Below are positions 1 to 11,800 of a stretch of 64,000 nucleotides of DNA, piece by piece (positions within the stretch are counted from its first letter, which is position 1; every line of letters begins with the position of its first letter). Under the pieces are notes generated by a model. That model was not told the DNA's origin, made no database searches, and saw nothing but the letters and a program-made list of their open reading frames with translations. The translations under genes were made by a program, and so were the position numbers. Source of the stretch: Cucumis sativus (lineage: Eukaryota > Streptophyta > Magnoliopsida > Cucurbitales > Cucurbitaceae); NCBI RefSeq assembly GCF_000004075.3, contig NC_026658.2, positions 24,974,075 to 25,038,074 on the forward strand, read 5' to 3'.

Positions 1-1780
1 TATAAATATAATATTGTGTAGGACCCTATATGTTTAAGATTTTTAATATTTATATTTATACTTTAAAAAAAATTCTTTTTGAAAAATATAATAATAAAGA
101 GTAAAGTTTTCATAACTATATCACTATTTATTTCTCTTCGTTTTTAGAATAAAATAATTTAGGTAGCGGTAAACAATCAAATTTAGATACCAAATTTAAA
201 TACAAAAAATCTTAAGAGAAAAAGAAATCTTTTACATCTAACTATTCAAATTTAAACGATCAACGGATACTTTTTTTTTTGTATTTATTATCATGGGTTT
301 TTGGGCTATTTACTTTTTGAAATTGTTAAATATTACGATGATTTGTTATATTTTTTAAAAAGAACTTCAATTTTAAATTATAATATCGATTTATTTATTT
401 ATAATTAAGTTTAATTGATGCAATAGTAAGTTTACTAACATAATAAAGAAAAGAAAAATTTTAAAATGATATAATAAGCTAAAGTTTAGAGTTAAATGAA
501 TAGAATGAGATATTGAAACTTAGAAGAAAGAAAAAAGAAAAGTGAGAGAAGGAAGAAAGGGCGTCCGTGAGGCACGGGAGAAGCAGTGGAAGTGGCAGCC
601 GCCGGAAGAGACCACAGAACCACTTCCCCACATTCCAAAATTGCTTTTACCTCCCACTGCCACTGCCACTGCCACTTCACTTTCTTTTTTTCCTTTATTT
701 TTCTTCACCATCGCATTAATTAAATTTTTGAATTTTTTGTGCGCTTCATCTTTAAAACATTTCTTTCACAAAACAAAGTTTGATATATCCACTTTTATCA
801 AAAACAGAATTTTTTAACTTCTGTCCACTTTATCAAAGTATTTCTCCAACTTCTCATTTGCTCTAACATTTTGATTCAATTCTTTGGGAGATCAATACGA
901 AGATTTCTCATACTAATCTATGTGGAATAGGTAGTAGACAGCTTGAATCTTATGGGCCTATTAGCTAGATTGCTCATTAAATATTGGAAGCTTGATGAGA
1001 GAAAATTAAGCAAAAAGGATGACCAATAGGAAGATGGAAGAACCAATAATTTTGTCCTCGTGTTAAGAAAAACATATACATTAGCTTTATCATTGATTAA
1101 GAATGAGGAGGAGTTTAATAGCATTAAATAACTATTTATAGCCAATGCTTACACATTTACCTCCAGATTACGGCACACACATTTCTCTCAATAATTGGGT
1201 CTTACATTGATCACTGACTATTTGCCATTAAACTTTGTTTTTTCTCTTAATTATTATTTTTTAATTCAGCAACTATAAAGTAAGAAATATAATCAACTTT
1301 TGAGTTAGAAAATCAATACTTTCTTTACTAAATTTTGTTTCAGAACAAAACCTAGATGGTGTTATAGTATTGAAACTTCTAAGGCCTTCATACATATGAT
1401 ATTTTTCACAAATACATTTATGATTAGTGACTCCAAACAAAAGTATGAAATTCGTCTACATTTTATAATAAATCATGTTAAGGATGATCATATCATAGTT
1501 ATCTCTAATAACAATCTTCATTTTTTACCAATATTCATAAAAAACATACACACACGACAAACTATGAGAAGATTGACAAGGGAAGACATAATAAAAAAGA
1601 TTGAAATGGTGATATGGTTGACAATTCGTAGCGATAGACATACTCATTCTTTCAATACTAGTGAGAGAAGAATCATCAATCACAAGAGCATCTGCATCAT
1701 CTAAATTCTTTTAAAGAAAAAAAAAAAAAAAAAACTATGAGATGGATAGTTATGAAAGAAAAGGAGAAACGAAGATAAAC
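1..1780. other. AT-rich intergenic region, no gene recognised
   Basis: Mostly AT-rich sequence with many stops in all frames. A less AT-rich island at about 540-690 contains a short GCCACT hexamer run (about 655-680), which makes low-complexity ORFs on both strands. It could be a leader of a gene beyond the left edge. I see no domain or splice pattern here. Confidence 0.6.
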
Positions 1781-1839
1781 AAAAAAAGTGAAAAAGGGAG
1801 GATTGAGAGTGGGAATGGGTGAAGGTGTCAGTATTAAGG

Positions 1840-2400
1840 AGAAGAGACGAAAGGGCGCGCGAGAACACCGCGGGGGGTACTCTCTTTGTTTATTTGTTTC
1901 TCCATACTTCCATTTTCCACTACTCTCTCAATCTCTCATCTCTTTCTGCAAAGGGTCTGCCAACTTCTCCACTTTTCCTTTCAAAACCCTCTCAATCAGA
2001 CGGAGACCCCAACAAATTTTTGTTTTTCAACCTTTCCATATAACTAGGACCCACACTCCATCCCCATCATATCATACCTTTTCATCTTTTCTTTTCTTAT
2101 TCTTTCACTGTTTGTTTCTGTTTAGAGAAAAAATGGACTATGTCAATTATCTTAAATCTAAGCTGTATTTAAACCCGTATAAGCAACAAGAAGATATAAA
2201 TTTGGAAGTGGAGGAAGAGATATAGACATTGAGATGGGATCCTCATTGTAAACCCATGTGGGAGGTGGGGCCTAAGTGAACCAGGTATTTAGGAACAAGG
2301 ATGGGACTCTCTGTGGCTCCCATTCCCATCCTCTCCTTACTTTACACACAAAAGATATAATAGAGATTAGAGAGGGAGAAAAGTTTTTCCTTTTTTAAGT
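1840..2400 (+). promoter_or_regulatory. Leader-like CT-rich region of an unidentified transcript
   Basis: A GC-richer patch (about 1850-1890) is followed by a long pyrimidine-rich stretch (1880-2130) that resembles a plant promoter and 5' leader on the plus strand. A short ORF follows at 2133. From 2230 to 2400 the sequence stays moderately GC-rich and has a small inverted repeat (AGGATGGGA at about 2300, TCCCATCCT at about 2325). No recognisable protein follows before the oppositely oriented xylanase gene. A non-coding RNA is possible. This is inference from base composition only. Confidence 0.25.
2133..2225 (+). CDS. Possible small ORF of 30 codons, unknown function
   Basis: An ATG in good plant context (AAAAATGG) follows the CT-rich leader-like stretch and opens a 30-residue hydrophilic ORF. 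It starts MDYVNYLKSK and ends with an acidic tail before a TAG stop. I do not recognise the peptide, and no intron donor that would extend it is obvious. It could be a short peptide gene, an upstream ORF, or chance. The only support is context and position after a leader-like sequence. Confidence 0.18.
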   Translation: MDYVNYLKSKLYLNPYKQQEDINLEVEEEI

Positions 2401-2882
2401 AGATGGTGGGAACCTATCACTTTGATTTGATGCTCTCTGGGGCCCTCCCTTATACTAATTCCAATCTCTCCTCTTCCTCCTCCATTCCCTGGGGGAACTG
2501 CTACCATTTTTACTCGATCTCTCTTTTTCTTTTACCCGAATATTACACATTTATCCACTCTTTGCGTCCAATCCATCAACATTTATTTATGTGGACCCAC
2601 CCATTTGGGCCTATACCCTACTCCAGCCCAATACTTTTTTCCTTCATTGGGCACAGAACTTAATACAGGTTATTAAGGATGGTTGCATTCAACGTAAACA
2701 TCACCACATTCACAAAACCAACAAACAACACACCTGTTTTTATTGTTTTGATTTGGGAATATTACAGATTGGTATATGGCAGGAACCTGGATGGGGAAGA
2801 GTTTTCATTGTATAACCCCCACATCTTTGGAGATGCATGCTCCGTGCTGCTTCATGTGTTAGCAGTGGGTTTGGTTTTACTT

Positions 2883-5800
2883 TCACAGATCAATAGATAT
2901 CTCCACAGGTGTATCTCCCTTTTCCACTATAAATGTCTTTGACGTTTTCTTGGAGCCATTAACAATTTGTACCTCGTATGTTCCTTGAAACCCTCTGAAT
3001 CTGAATTCACTTCTCTCATCAATTTGCCCACTTGCATGTGAAAGCCATTCTTGTTTTAGAGCCAAGTATCGTTTACCAGCTTCGTTGATCTCACCTTCTG
3101 CATTCACTAAATGGGAATTGTCCCGGCACATAAACATCTCCCAAAATCCCCATAACATTATACCCTCTACTGCAGGATGAGCATAAGCCTCTCGAAGCAT
3201 CACTTCTAAATCATCGGCCCTTACGTGTTCGTTGATGGACGATACATCGAGTTCTGTGAACCAGATTGGAAGGCCTAGAATTCCAATTTTGTCTAAAGCA
3301 GAACAAACAATTGGTCCCACTGGACAATCAATGTGCCCTTGGATACCAACTCCACCCACTGGAGCTCCTTGCTCTTGTAGTTGAAGAATTTGGTCGACGT
3401 ACTTCTCGGGAGAAGATCTTCCATCACATCCATCCTCAACGTGATAGTCGTTCACAAATAGGAGAGCTGATGGATCGAGTTTGTTGGCATGCTTAAACAT
3501 GTCTGCTCGAATATCTTTGCCAAGATGATCCTGATAGAATGATCCATGCAACATCTCATTGTTGACATCATAGTGCTTGAACTTTCCCTTGTAGCGTGTC
3601 AATAGGCCGGTAAGGCGATTGTGAACAGCAGCCATCATATCATTCTTGTTTAAGGACTGAATCCATTGTTGCACAGTATCTTGCACTTCCCAAAAGATGC
3701 AGTGACCGCGAGTCTCTATGTTGTGGCTCTTGCAAAAATCCAATAACTCATCAGCGTCCCTATAGTTAAAGTTTCCTTGTTGCGGCTCTGTCCAATACCA
3801 CTTGAGCTCATTTCCAAACACAGCCCAATTGAAATTCTTCACAAAAAAGTTGACAAAATCTTCGTTGTCAATGTTTGTCCTACTAATACAAGTCCCAAAA
3901 GGAAAACTGTTCTGCATTTGTCTAACTTTTACAAAGATCCCACCGGAGCAAGACCCTAAGAACTTGAGGGTGATATCACGCTTGCGAATCTGCACTTGTC
4001 CAATTAAAATGATAAAAATGAAATTAGCAATACCGAGTTGTTGGAACCAGAAAAGTTAAGCGCATGATGCAAAACACAAGACCTAAACTAATCAATGAAT
4101 GTTAAAAACTACTTCTCCACATCAAACTAGATAACCATTTATGAATTGTAGAACACTAGAATGCTAAAAATATTGTACCAAGACGCTAGTTTTCATTCTT
4201 ACGGTAGTTAATATTTTATAATTTCTTTTTCTATGTGGACTCTGTGCGTGTGGGTCTAAATTTTACCTTATCTGTCTGTGTCCTCAAATATCTTAACCTT
4301 GCACGGCGATCAACAGGAAATACTTGAAGTCCAGCAACCATTAAATCAACACTTGGTGCAGGACCTTGTACATAAACTATTATCTTTTCTGCTTGCTTCT
4401 CAATCCTAAAGGAACCCCCAATTTCATGCCATCTATCATTACTGATTTCAACTTGCCCTCCATTGACCCATTGGTCATCCACTCCCACTGCAACATTGAC
4501 AATTTGTGCACCAGTTGCCCTAGAGCCAATCTTTACCCAGGCAGACACTTGATATGTGTGAAAGGGTTTCACCTTATCAGTTATCATTTGAGCAGGACCC
4601 ATCCAAGTTTCTGTGCGATTAGTTGCAAGAATGTAGCGGCCACTTAGAGGTTGAGAAGGGCCAAGGGGGTCTCTAGCCATGGGAGGAACAATATGTGGCG
4701 ACCCAGTTCCAACACTAAGTGTACAACTTCCAAGTGGAAACCATCCCTTAGTGCCATTACTTAGATTGTTGTTCATAATTATGTTAAATCCGTAGGCTAG
4801 ATTCTGCATAAAATAAACCACGACCAATAAGTCATTCTGAAACTCACACAATAACTCAAGCATGGAAATTCCTAAAATCGATTTTCAATTGCTCATTCAA
4901 AAAACCTCAGCACGTGGTGGGGGTGAAGAAGAAATCTTTTGTGCCTGCTTGACAACAAAACTATCAATGAGAATATCCACTCCTGAAGGTGGACCTTCAA
5001 TATAGATGACAACCTTTGATGGGGAAGCATTTAAAAGAAACTTCCCCTGTAATTGTACCCAATCCTTATCTGTTGCCTGCACACTTAATCAAATCAATTG
5101 TTTTTAAGGTTCTTCGTAAATGGTACAAGTTTCTTTTGTACGAGGGTGGAGGATAAAAAGAGACTAACTTGGCAATTCCGATATATTGTTCGCGAGAATT
5201 TGGTGTTTGCACCCATAAAGTAGCCCGTACATCAGTAGATGTGATATTGTTTCCAAATACACGAACAACAGCAGCAACATCATAAGCAACCTTTCGCTGC
5301 ACCCTTCCCGTGATCTCCTGCTGAATCCCATTCCAGCTTTGTAACCGCTCCATTGCGGAGGCAAAAAACTTACCAGACTGTGGGAGAACTTTTCCATTTC
5401 CCATTGAATCATGTAGAGCAATCTTGCATCCTCTTCCAGACCAATTTTTGAGGTCATCATCAAATCTAGGGTTCAGACTAATGTTCTCATCACCAGCGTT
5501 GGCAATTCCAGTCTTATCAAAAGCATAGTCATGAAAAGAGAGTTATGTTCAAATCAACCACAAGCTTAATTTTTTTCTGAAAGAAAAGCAGGAAATTATT
5601 ATGTATGACAACAATACATATAAGAACTATCGAAAAAATTCCATTGAAGTTTTGGTTGTGGACAGGAAGGGTAGGCAGACAAGGGGTTTCTGAATATAAT
5701 TTCTCTTACTAAATCAGAGAAGGATGAGAGGTTGCAAAAAGAAATATAATTACCTCCAATTCATTTGGACAAGCACATGTAATCTCAACAGACTGTATGA

Positions 5801-6592
5801 GCAAATCAATACCCGGAGAAGGCCCTTCCAGATAGAATACAACACGGTCTGGCATGGTTGACAAGGAGAATGTCCCCTCCAGCTTCTCCCACTTCTCTTT
5901 CAACACAGAAGTTCTGCATGCACTTTTATCTATTAGTCTTCCAAAGTTAGTTATTTTCTTCTCAAGAAAAAATAATGGATATAGGACAATAAAGTTAGTT
6001 ACCTCCCAATGCACAAATAGTTTGTAGTAGAATCTTTGTAAACTAGCTTTAAAGTTGCCAGGACATCAACAGATCCTTGAAGGGATCCTGATACCCCAAC
6101 ACTTGCTGAAACTGAATAAGTAGTACCTGGGGAAATATTGTTGGTAATTTCCTGTTCCAGTCCGTGCCAACCTTCGTTTCGATCAGTAACAACAGCATAC
6201 TTAGCACATGTATTGATGAATGCTTCATCCCGGTTATTTGACTCGGCCAAATTTATGTAACCATTACAGCAATTGGGGTGCCAATGTTGCAGCCCCATTG
6301 AGAAGTCATGGTTCAGTAAGATATTGGCAGCACGTGGACTTAATTTGGTCAGACTTTCTTCCATACCCTGCCATACAAGTATAATTTATGCAGAGAAAGG
6401 AAACCATCTATATAAATAAACTTTAGTCAAAATCAAAGTTCAGTTACAGGAACCCCTTTGATCAGGAAGATCGCTATGGCATATTAGATGATAAAAGGGA
6501 ACCCAGCCTGGAAAAAGGACAATTGTAAAAATGGTGAAACAAATCAGTACCTCTGGAACTCCACTAGCATTGTTTTCCTGGGTGCTCGTCAT
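2883..6592 (-). CDS. XYN1: Endo-1,4-beta-xylanase, GH10 with three CBM22 modules
   Basis: This secreted-type plant xylanase should cleave beta-1,4-xylan in the cell wall. Coding exons on the minus strand are 6592-6551, 6367-6003, 5913-5754, 5512-5169, 5083-4906, 4803-4267 and 3989-2883. Phases agree throughout and give 910 residues, close to my recollection of Arabidopsis RXF12/AtXYN1 (about 917). Three CBM22-type modules occupy about residues 28-189, 190-363 and 364-542, each ending in a characteristic (Y/F)(I/L)EGP or YVQGP strand. GH10 fills 543-910. The acid/base Glu is E687 in HYDVNNEML and the nucleophile is E789 in WFTELDV. There is no N-terminal signal peptide, as is known for this subfamily. 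The start at 6592 gives MTSTQENNAS; the next in-frame Met (6364) is at the head of exon 2 and would be the alternative. Confidence 0.94.
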
Positions 6593-6693
6593 GGTCACAA
6601 CAGAGCTCTAGTCGAATCCAAAGGCAAAACCAATCGAATGGAATAATATTAGTTAAAGAGAAATAGAATTTCTTGAGGAAGGTTGAGTGGCAC

Positions 6694-6782
6694 CTGTGAA
6701 GGCTTGTCACAGTCGGAGTTTTGAGGATTGATGTTGGGAGGTCGGCTCGTGAAGCAGCATGTACATGCCCTCCTCATTTATA
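6694..6782 (-). promoter_or_regulatory. Xylanase promoter TATA box and 5' leader exon
   Basis: On the minus strand TATAAAT lies at 6782-6776. About 50-80 bases further is a donor (CACAG|GTGCC, exon end 6694) whose matching acceptor is GACTAG|AGCTC at 6607, just before the ATG at 6592. This predicts a short non-coding first exon starting near 6745 and an 86-bp leader intron (6693-6608). It is inferred from consensus signals only. Confidence 0.5.
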
Positions 6783-8233
6783 CAAACTGTAATCAGATTT
6801 ACAAGTAAATTCTAAGGAAAGCCAATATATTTTATGTTGCTGATTCAATGACAATATGTACCACAGATGATTCGACGACGTAATGAGAACCTTAGTTTGA
6901 TTTTTATTGCTTTTCCTAATTGGCAAATTTGCATCAAAATAGTTGGAAAGAAGAAAATTAAGTCCAATTTGTCATCTAACATTACTTAGGAAGAAGGAAC
7001 GAAAACTTCATATCATATCTAGACAACGTAAAACAAGGTTTAGATTTTACTTGTTTTAGATTATAGCGAGGCCTCTACTAGGTATAGTATAAGGCACAGA
7101 ACTAATGGATATGGTGCCATATTAAAAATTGGTATCAAAGCAACATGCTACCAGTCCAGACCTGAAACTGAGTAAGACTCTCGCTTGGAGGCCCTGTATA
7201 ATCAATCTACCAATTGCTGTGTGATGGTCGGTCCCCTTAAACCAATCATCATAGTGTAATTGTTGACTCATATTCCCCTGGATCATTACTGACTAGCCTC
7301 ATAAGTTCACATATGCTTGTACCTCATAAGTTCATGTGTCTTATACATACCTGCGTATATATAATCTACACATAAACTAATGATGCGAAGTCTTAATCAC
7401 ACAACCCTGTAATTGAGAGAATCAGTATAGAAAAAATAAATTCAAGTAAGAACTTCACATTTAAATTGAAAAGCCAAGATACATTGTTATTATACAGAAA
7501 TAAAAATAAATAATTGAGAAGAAGAAGGAGAAGAAAATCCATAGAAACTGATGTAGTACTCAAGTAAATTTCAAATTTGAAAATCATGTTGTAATTTGCA
7601 GTTCTAGATCAACTTTGGCTGCTTATATTCTAAGTTCAGTTTACACATGAAAGACACTTCCCATTTGTTCATACACGTCAGGAGTAAAGATCAGAAGATG
7701 AAGTACCATAGCAAAATATTTCTCTAAAGTTCTGCCTTTATTTCTTAATACCTCTAGAGAAAGATAATTCAATTGACCAAAGAAAAGACCTGAAAAAACA
7801 GGTCAGTGCCTTATAAGTATGAGACAAGGATTTGAAATCATCATCACTTTGACGCCACTGAATATCTGCTTCAATCTCTTAATGCCAACAAAAAGAGAAT
7901 GCAGCATTTTCCTTTAAAAAAAGAAACACAAGAAATCTGGCTATGGCATTGCCAAAAATAAAGTAAAATTTTGAAAAGCACTACTCTATAGTTCTTCATA
8001 CTCTTCTTGCACACGGAAGCTACACCTTTTACTCTTAGCATTTCCTCTTATGTCCCATCCCAGATGATAGTGGCCTGGTCATCTTTTCTTGTGCATTGGC
8101 CATGAATAATTAGCTATTCCCCATTAGAAGTACCAAGCATCTCAAGTCTATTTGTCACAAACGATCTCAAATGCAATCATTCATTATAAAACTATTTCTA
8201 CAAAAGTTTGAACACAGGCTCTAATACAATGCC

Positions 8234-8362
8234 AGATCACCAATCAACCAATTTGTGGGGCTGGTTTTTTTGTATACCCTTGTATTCTTTCATTCCTTCT
8301 CAATGAAAGTTGTTGTTTTCATTGAAAAGAAAGAAAAAAAAAGTTAGATCACCAATCAACCA
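8234..8362. repeat. 17-bp target-site duplication flanking the LINE tail
   Basis: The two copies at 8234-8250 and 8346-8362 are identical. They mark the pre-insertion site as a single copy of this 17-mer. Confidence 0.75.
8251..8345 (+). mobile_element. 5'-truncated LINE tail with target-site duplication
   Basis: About 95 bases ending in an A-rich tail (AAGAAAGAAAAAAAAA) are flanked by a perfect 17-bp direct repeat, AGATCACCAATCAACCA, at 8234-8250 and 8346-8362. The insert carries TGTATACCCTTGTATTCTTT and CTCAATGAAAG, which match my memory of the 3' ends of plant L1-type LINEs. A perfect long duplication plus an A-tail is the signature of target-primed reverse transcription. The element is on the plus strand, inside the unresolved minus-strand locus. 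The intact duplication suggests a fairly recent insertion. Confidence 0.7.
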
Positions 8363-8899
8363 GAAAATATAACAAAATTGGCGCACACAATCCAACTGTG
8401 ACACCCAGAAGAAAATTTTCAAGCAACTAATTGACTAATTAACAACTCTACTAATGAACTAAATCAAAATAAACGAAGATTTGTATTATTCTAATTACAA
8501 AAATAGAACAACCTAAACTAATTACCTTAAATCCCCAGTAATGCGAGTATACCAATAATTCTGTAAGAAAAAAAGAAAAAAATTGCACACAATTGGCTTC
8601 TTTAAGACCTGAAGTGCTCTTTGAAAAATTAAAGAAATGCGTAAAAGGAATTAAGGCAAGAAGAGAGAAAAGACTAAATAAATTATGGAGCTGAATCAGT
8701 TCATTTGGTAATGCATCACAAATCAAGAAAGACAATAAACAAGATTTATACCCTGGAAGTGGGAGATAAAGAGAGCAGCGACATTTGATGTCCCATATCT
8801 CGCCGTTGACCGTTATCGTCTTATGTAGGGTTGGGTGGGGATGCTCCCATTCGGATTCCTAACCCAAAAGGATTCTCCGATTAGGGTTGGGTTACTTTT

Positions 8900-11800
8900 G
8901 ACTTTTCAATTACAACTTTAGTCCTCAAATTTTTTTTGAAAACTAACACTCAATTTTCAATTTTAAGTCAAGTAATTTTAGAAACGTGAATTTTGTATTT
9001 AATGGATCTTTTGAGTTTTAACATCAGAGAAGAAGATGAATGATTGGGAATTGGTTTAAAATAAATTTGATAGCATTGTTAATTAGAGAAGTATGTAAGC
9101 AATTGCATGATGGATTTAGGGTTTGCATTGATTTTCGGTGTTTATAACAAGTCAAAAAATGTTTAGAAAGTCGTATAAATTTATGATCCAACAAATATTT
9201 TCACTGCCACAACATTCATAAGGAGTCCAATTTTGTACATGTAAAAATTGAACTTCAACTTGGAACGTGTGATGACCAGGTAGATAGAAGATGGTAAATT
9301 TGTCTTTTATTTATGAAATATAGTTTTGTGGTGGTAAGCTTTTTCTAATAAACCATCATCTCTCGTTTCCACAACAAATGTCATTCACATCCTCTTGAAT
9401 GTATTTACAATCTACATGATAACAAATATCTTTCAACACTAAGTCTACAACTTTTCATGTGCAAACCATCTATTGGTGACATTTACTTTCGTGTACATAA
9501 ATTGTTATATATAAGTCATTATCGATGTAAAACATAACCCAATTTACTACAACTTTATATATTTAAGTCAACATGAACTTAACTCAATTAGCACATGTAT
9601 GTACTTGAAAATAAAAGATTTCAAATCATTCCATGTGAGGAAAGGAGGAAAAAGAATGTCAATTAAAAGCCATATGATATCGTCAAAATAAATAAACAAA
9701 CAGTAAAGTATTGATTTAAAGATGCCGAAGAAAACTGAAAATGCATGGACAGGCCCTATTGCTGAAATAGCTATCATTTGCAGGCCTAAGCCAGTAAACG
9801 AATTGAGATGAATAAGTTAAACTCCAGGCCCAAGCCCAATACGTTTGTATGGTTGGGCTTAAGAAGTGTCAAAATAGAAAAACCACCGGATCCAGCCTCG
9901 ATCCGAACGGGCGTAGTGACGAAGAGTGTAAGAATGATACGAAAAAAGATCACAAACTCACTATATATTAATATTAGTAAAGTAAATAAATATATAAAAT
10001 ATACAAAAAAGATTGACATACGAGAAACGTGAAAGTATGCAATAAATATGAAATAGAGGTTCATATATTTGGATTCCCATATACCTGCTTTCTTATAGTG
10101 TGATAAATATTGTAAATTGAGACTATTGTTTAGAAGTTAAAAAATAATAATAATAAAATACACATAAAATGTAAGAGTTATAATTACAAAGGTGAAAGTA
10201 TTTAGATAAATAATGTAATTATTTGTTAATGAGTATCATAATTAATTGGCAATTGGAATTTAGCGAAAAGGAGGGAGCACAAGGCACGTAAAACACGGAC
10301 CCCTCGAAGACCAAAACAAAACTCTCTTCTTTATTTATTTATTCATTTGTATAATATTCATCTATGTTTATATATATATATATATATATTAAATAAAATG
10401 TTATATATAATAACAATGATAATAAAAGAAATATTTTGGTACTAAAAAGTAAAAGATTCTGGACAATCTTCCTCGTACAAGGGGTGTGTTTATTCTTGTT
10501 TGCAACTTTAATATAAAAATATTTTTTTCAATAGAAAACTTTAGTATAAAATATTATAAAATACAACTTGCAATTCTTTTGAATAAAATATTATTGAATA
10601 AGATAATGTTTCTTTAGGTCATCCTGTGGATTTGTTAATTAAATAGATATTCCCCAAACCTCAAGTATGTGATCAGTTAAAGTAAACATATCTTTGATGT
10701 TACTAGAGTGCCAAGGCAACTCCCTTTGCTTAATAATAAACAAAATTAATCAAATGCTATGATGTGATAAATCAATCTTATTATTTTTTAATAATTTTAA
10801 ATCACTTCTATCTATATAAAATATGTTATTACAACTAAAATTTAGGTAATTAAATATGTTATTCAAATATCAAATTGGATCTTAAAACTCAAATAAAATG
10901 TAAAATTACTGGCACTAGTGTTTATGCTTAACTTTAACAAATATAAATAAAAAATTAGTTTTTAATTTTTTATAAATTAGTTTTCATGTTATTGATATTT
11001 TGTTACGTTTCTAAATAATTTGGTTAATTTATATATTAAAAAAGAACAATAAAAAGATAGAAAAGGGAAAAAAGAAAAAGCTGATGAAAATAAGTAAAAC
11101 GTTTATGATTGATTTACTATTGAAAACAGTTTAAAACTATTAATTTATTTATGTGGTGTATAGTGAAATTGATCGAAAGGTAAAGTGATATCCAAAGTTG
11201 CATTACCCTTTTGATTAATTAGGTGACACTTGAAAAGTAATGTTATTAAAAAAAAGTTACATTTTAAATTATTTTAATAAAATAAACCATTAAAATATAT
11301 TTCAAAAGCTATTTTTGGATGATCATCAGTTTAATTTTTTTAAAATGTTAATATTTAAATAAAACATTTAAAAATATATTCCAAACACACTCCAAAATTA
11401 AAGTTGTTTAAATTTAAAGCATCAACAAATATAATACAATGCAAAATATAACAAATTTAGATATAATTTTCATATTCGCTAATAGAAATTTATCGATGAT
11501 GGACCATATTGTTAGATAAAATCTATCATAAATAAATCGTTAAATCTAGAAGTGTTACCTTATATAATTATTTAATAGTATAAGATTTCGTCTCAAAACT
11601 AATTCAAAATAAGACAAGTGATTCTTAAATTTGATGATCTATAATAATGCAATAGTAAATTTGAATGGGGTAGATATGGGGAGATTGAAGGATGGATAAG
11701 AATGGTTTGAAGTTTTAACAATTTAACCTGCAGGTAAAATATGTGATTGAAGGTGGGGTAAAATTGATTGCAAATTAAACCCATATTCAAATGTTTATAA

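Larger units (their letters stand above)
7986..8796 (-). other. Unresolved transcribed-looking locus, possible small spliced gene
   Basis: On the minus strand a GC-richer stretch with CCCTAA/TTGGGTTA motifs (8810-8900) looks like a promoter. An ATG at 8796 opens MGHQMSLLSLSPTSR, ending at a donor (CCAGG|GTATAA, exon end 8752). A pyrimidine tract and CAG acceptor precede a 35-base exon-like segment, 8560-8526 (NYWYTRITGDL), followed by GTAATT. Near 8079-7986 another open segment reads GHYHLGWDIRGNAKSKRC and ends EEYEEL, then TAG. The three segments do not join in one clean frame, so the gene model is unresolved. It could be a short conserved protein, a non-coding RNA or a relic. I recognise no family. 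Confidence 0.22.

Noticed and set aside
1788-2225. A 145-codon ORF on the plus strand
   Set aside because: Most of it reads through a CT-rich leader-like sequence and low-complexity Phe/Ser/Leu runs. Only the last 30 codons have a plausible start context.
2290-2335. Hairpin AGGATGGGA/TCCCATCCT as a microRNA precursor
   Set aside because: The stem is only 9 bp with poor extension, and the arms do not match any microRNA I know. The miR482-like resemblance is superficial.
7128-7145. TTGGTATCAAAGC, resembling an LTR retrotransposon primer-binding site
   Set aside because: One short match without any LTR pair, polypurine tract or coding remnant nearby. Not enough to call an element.
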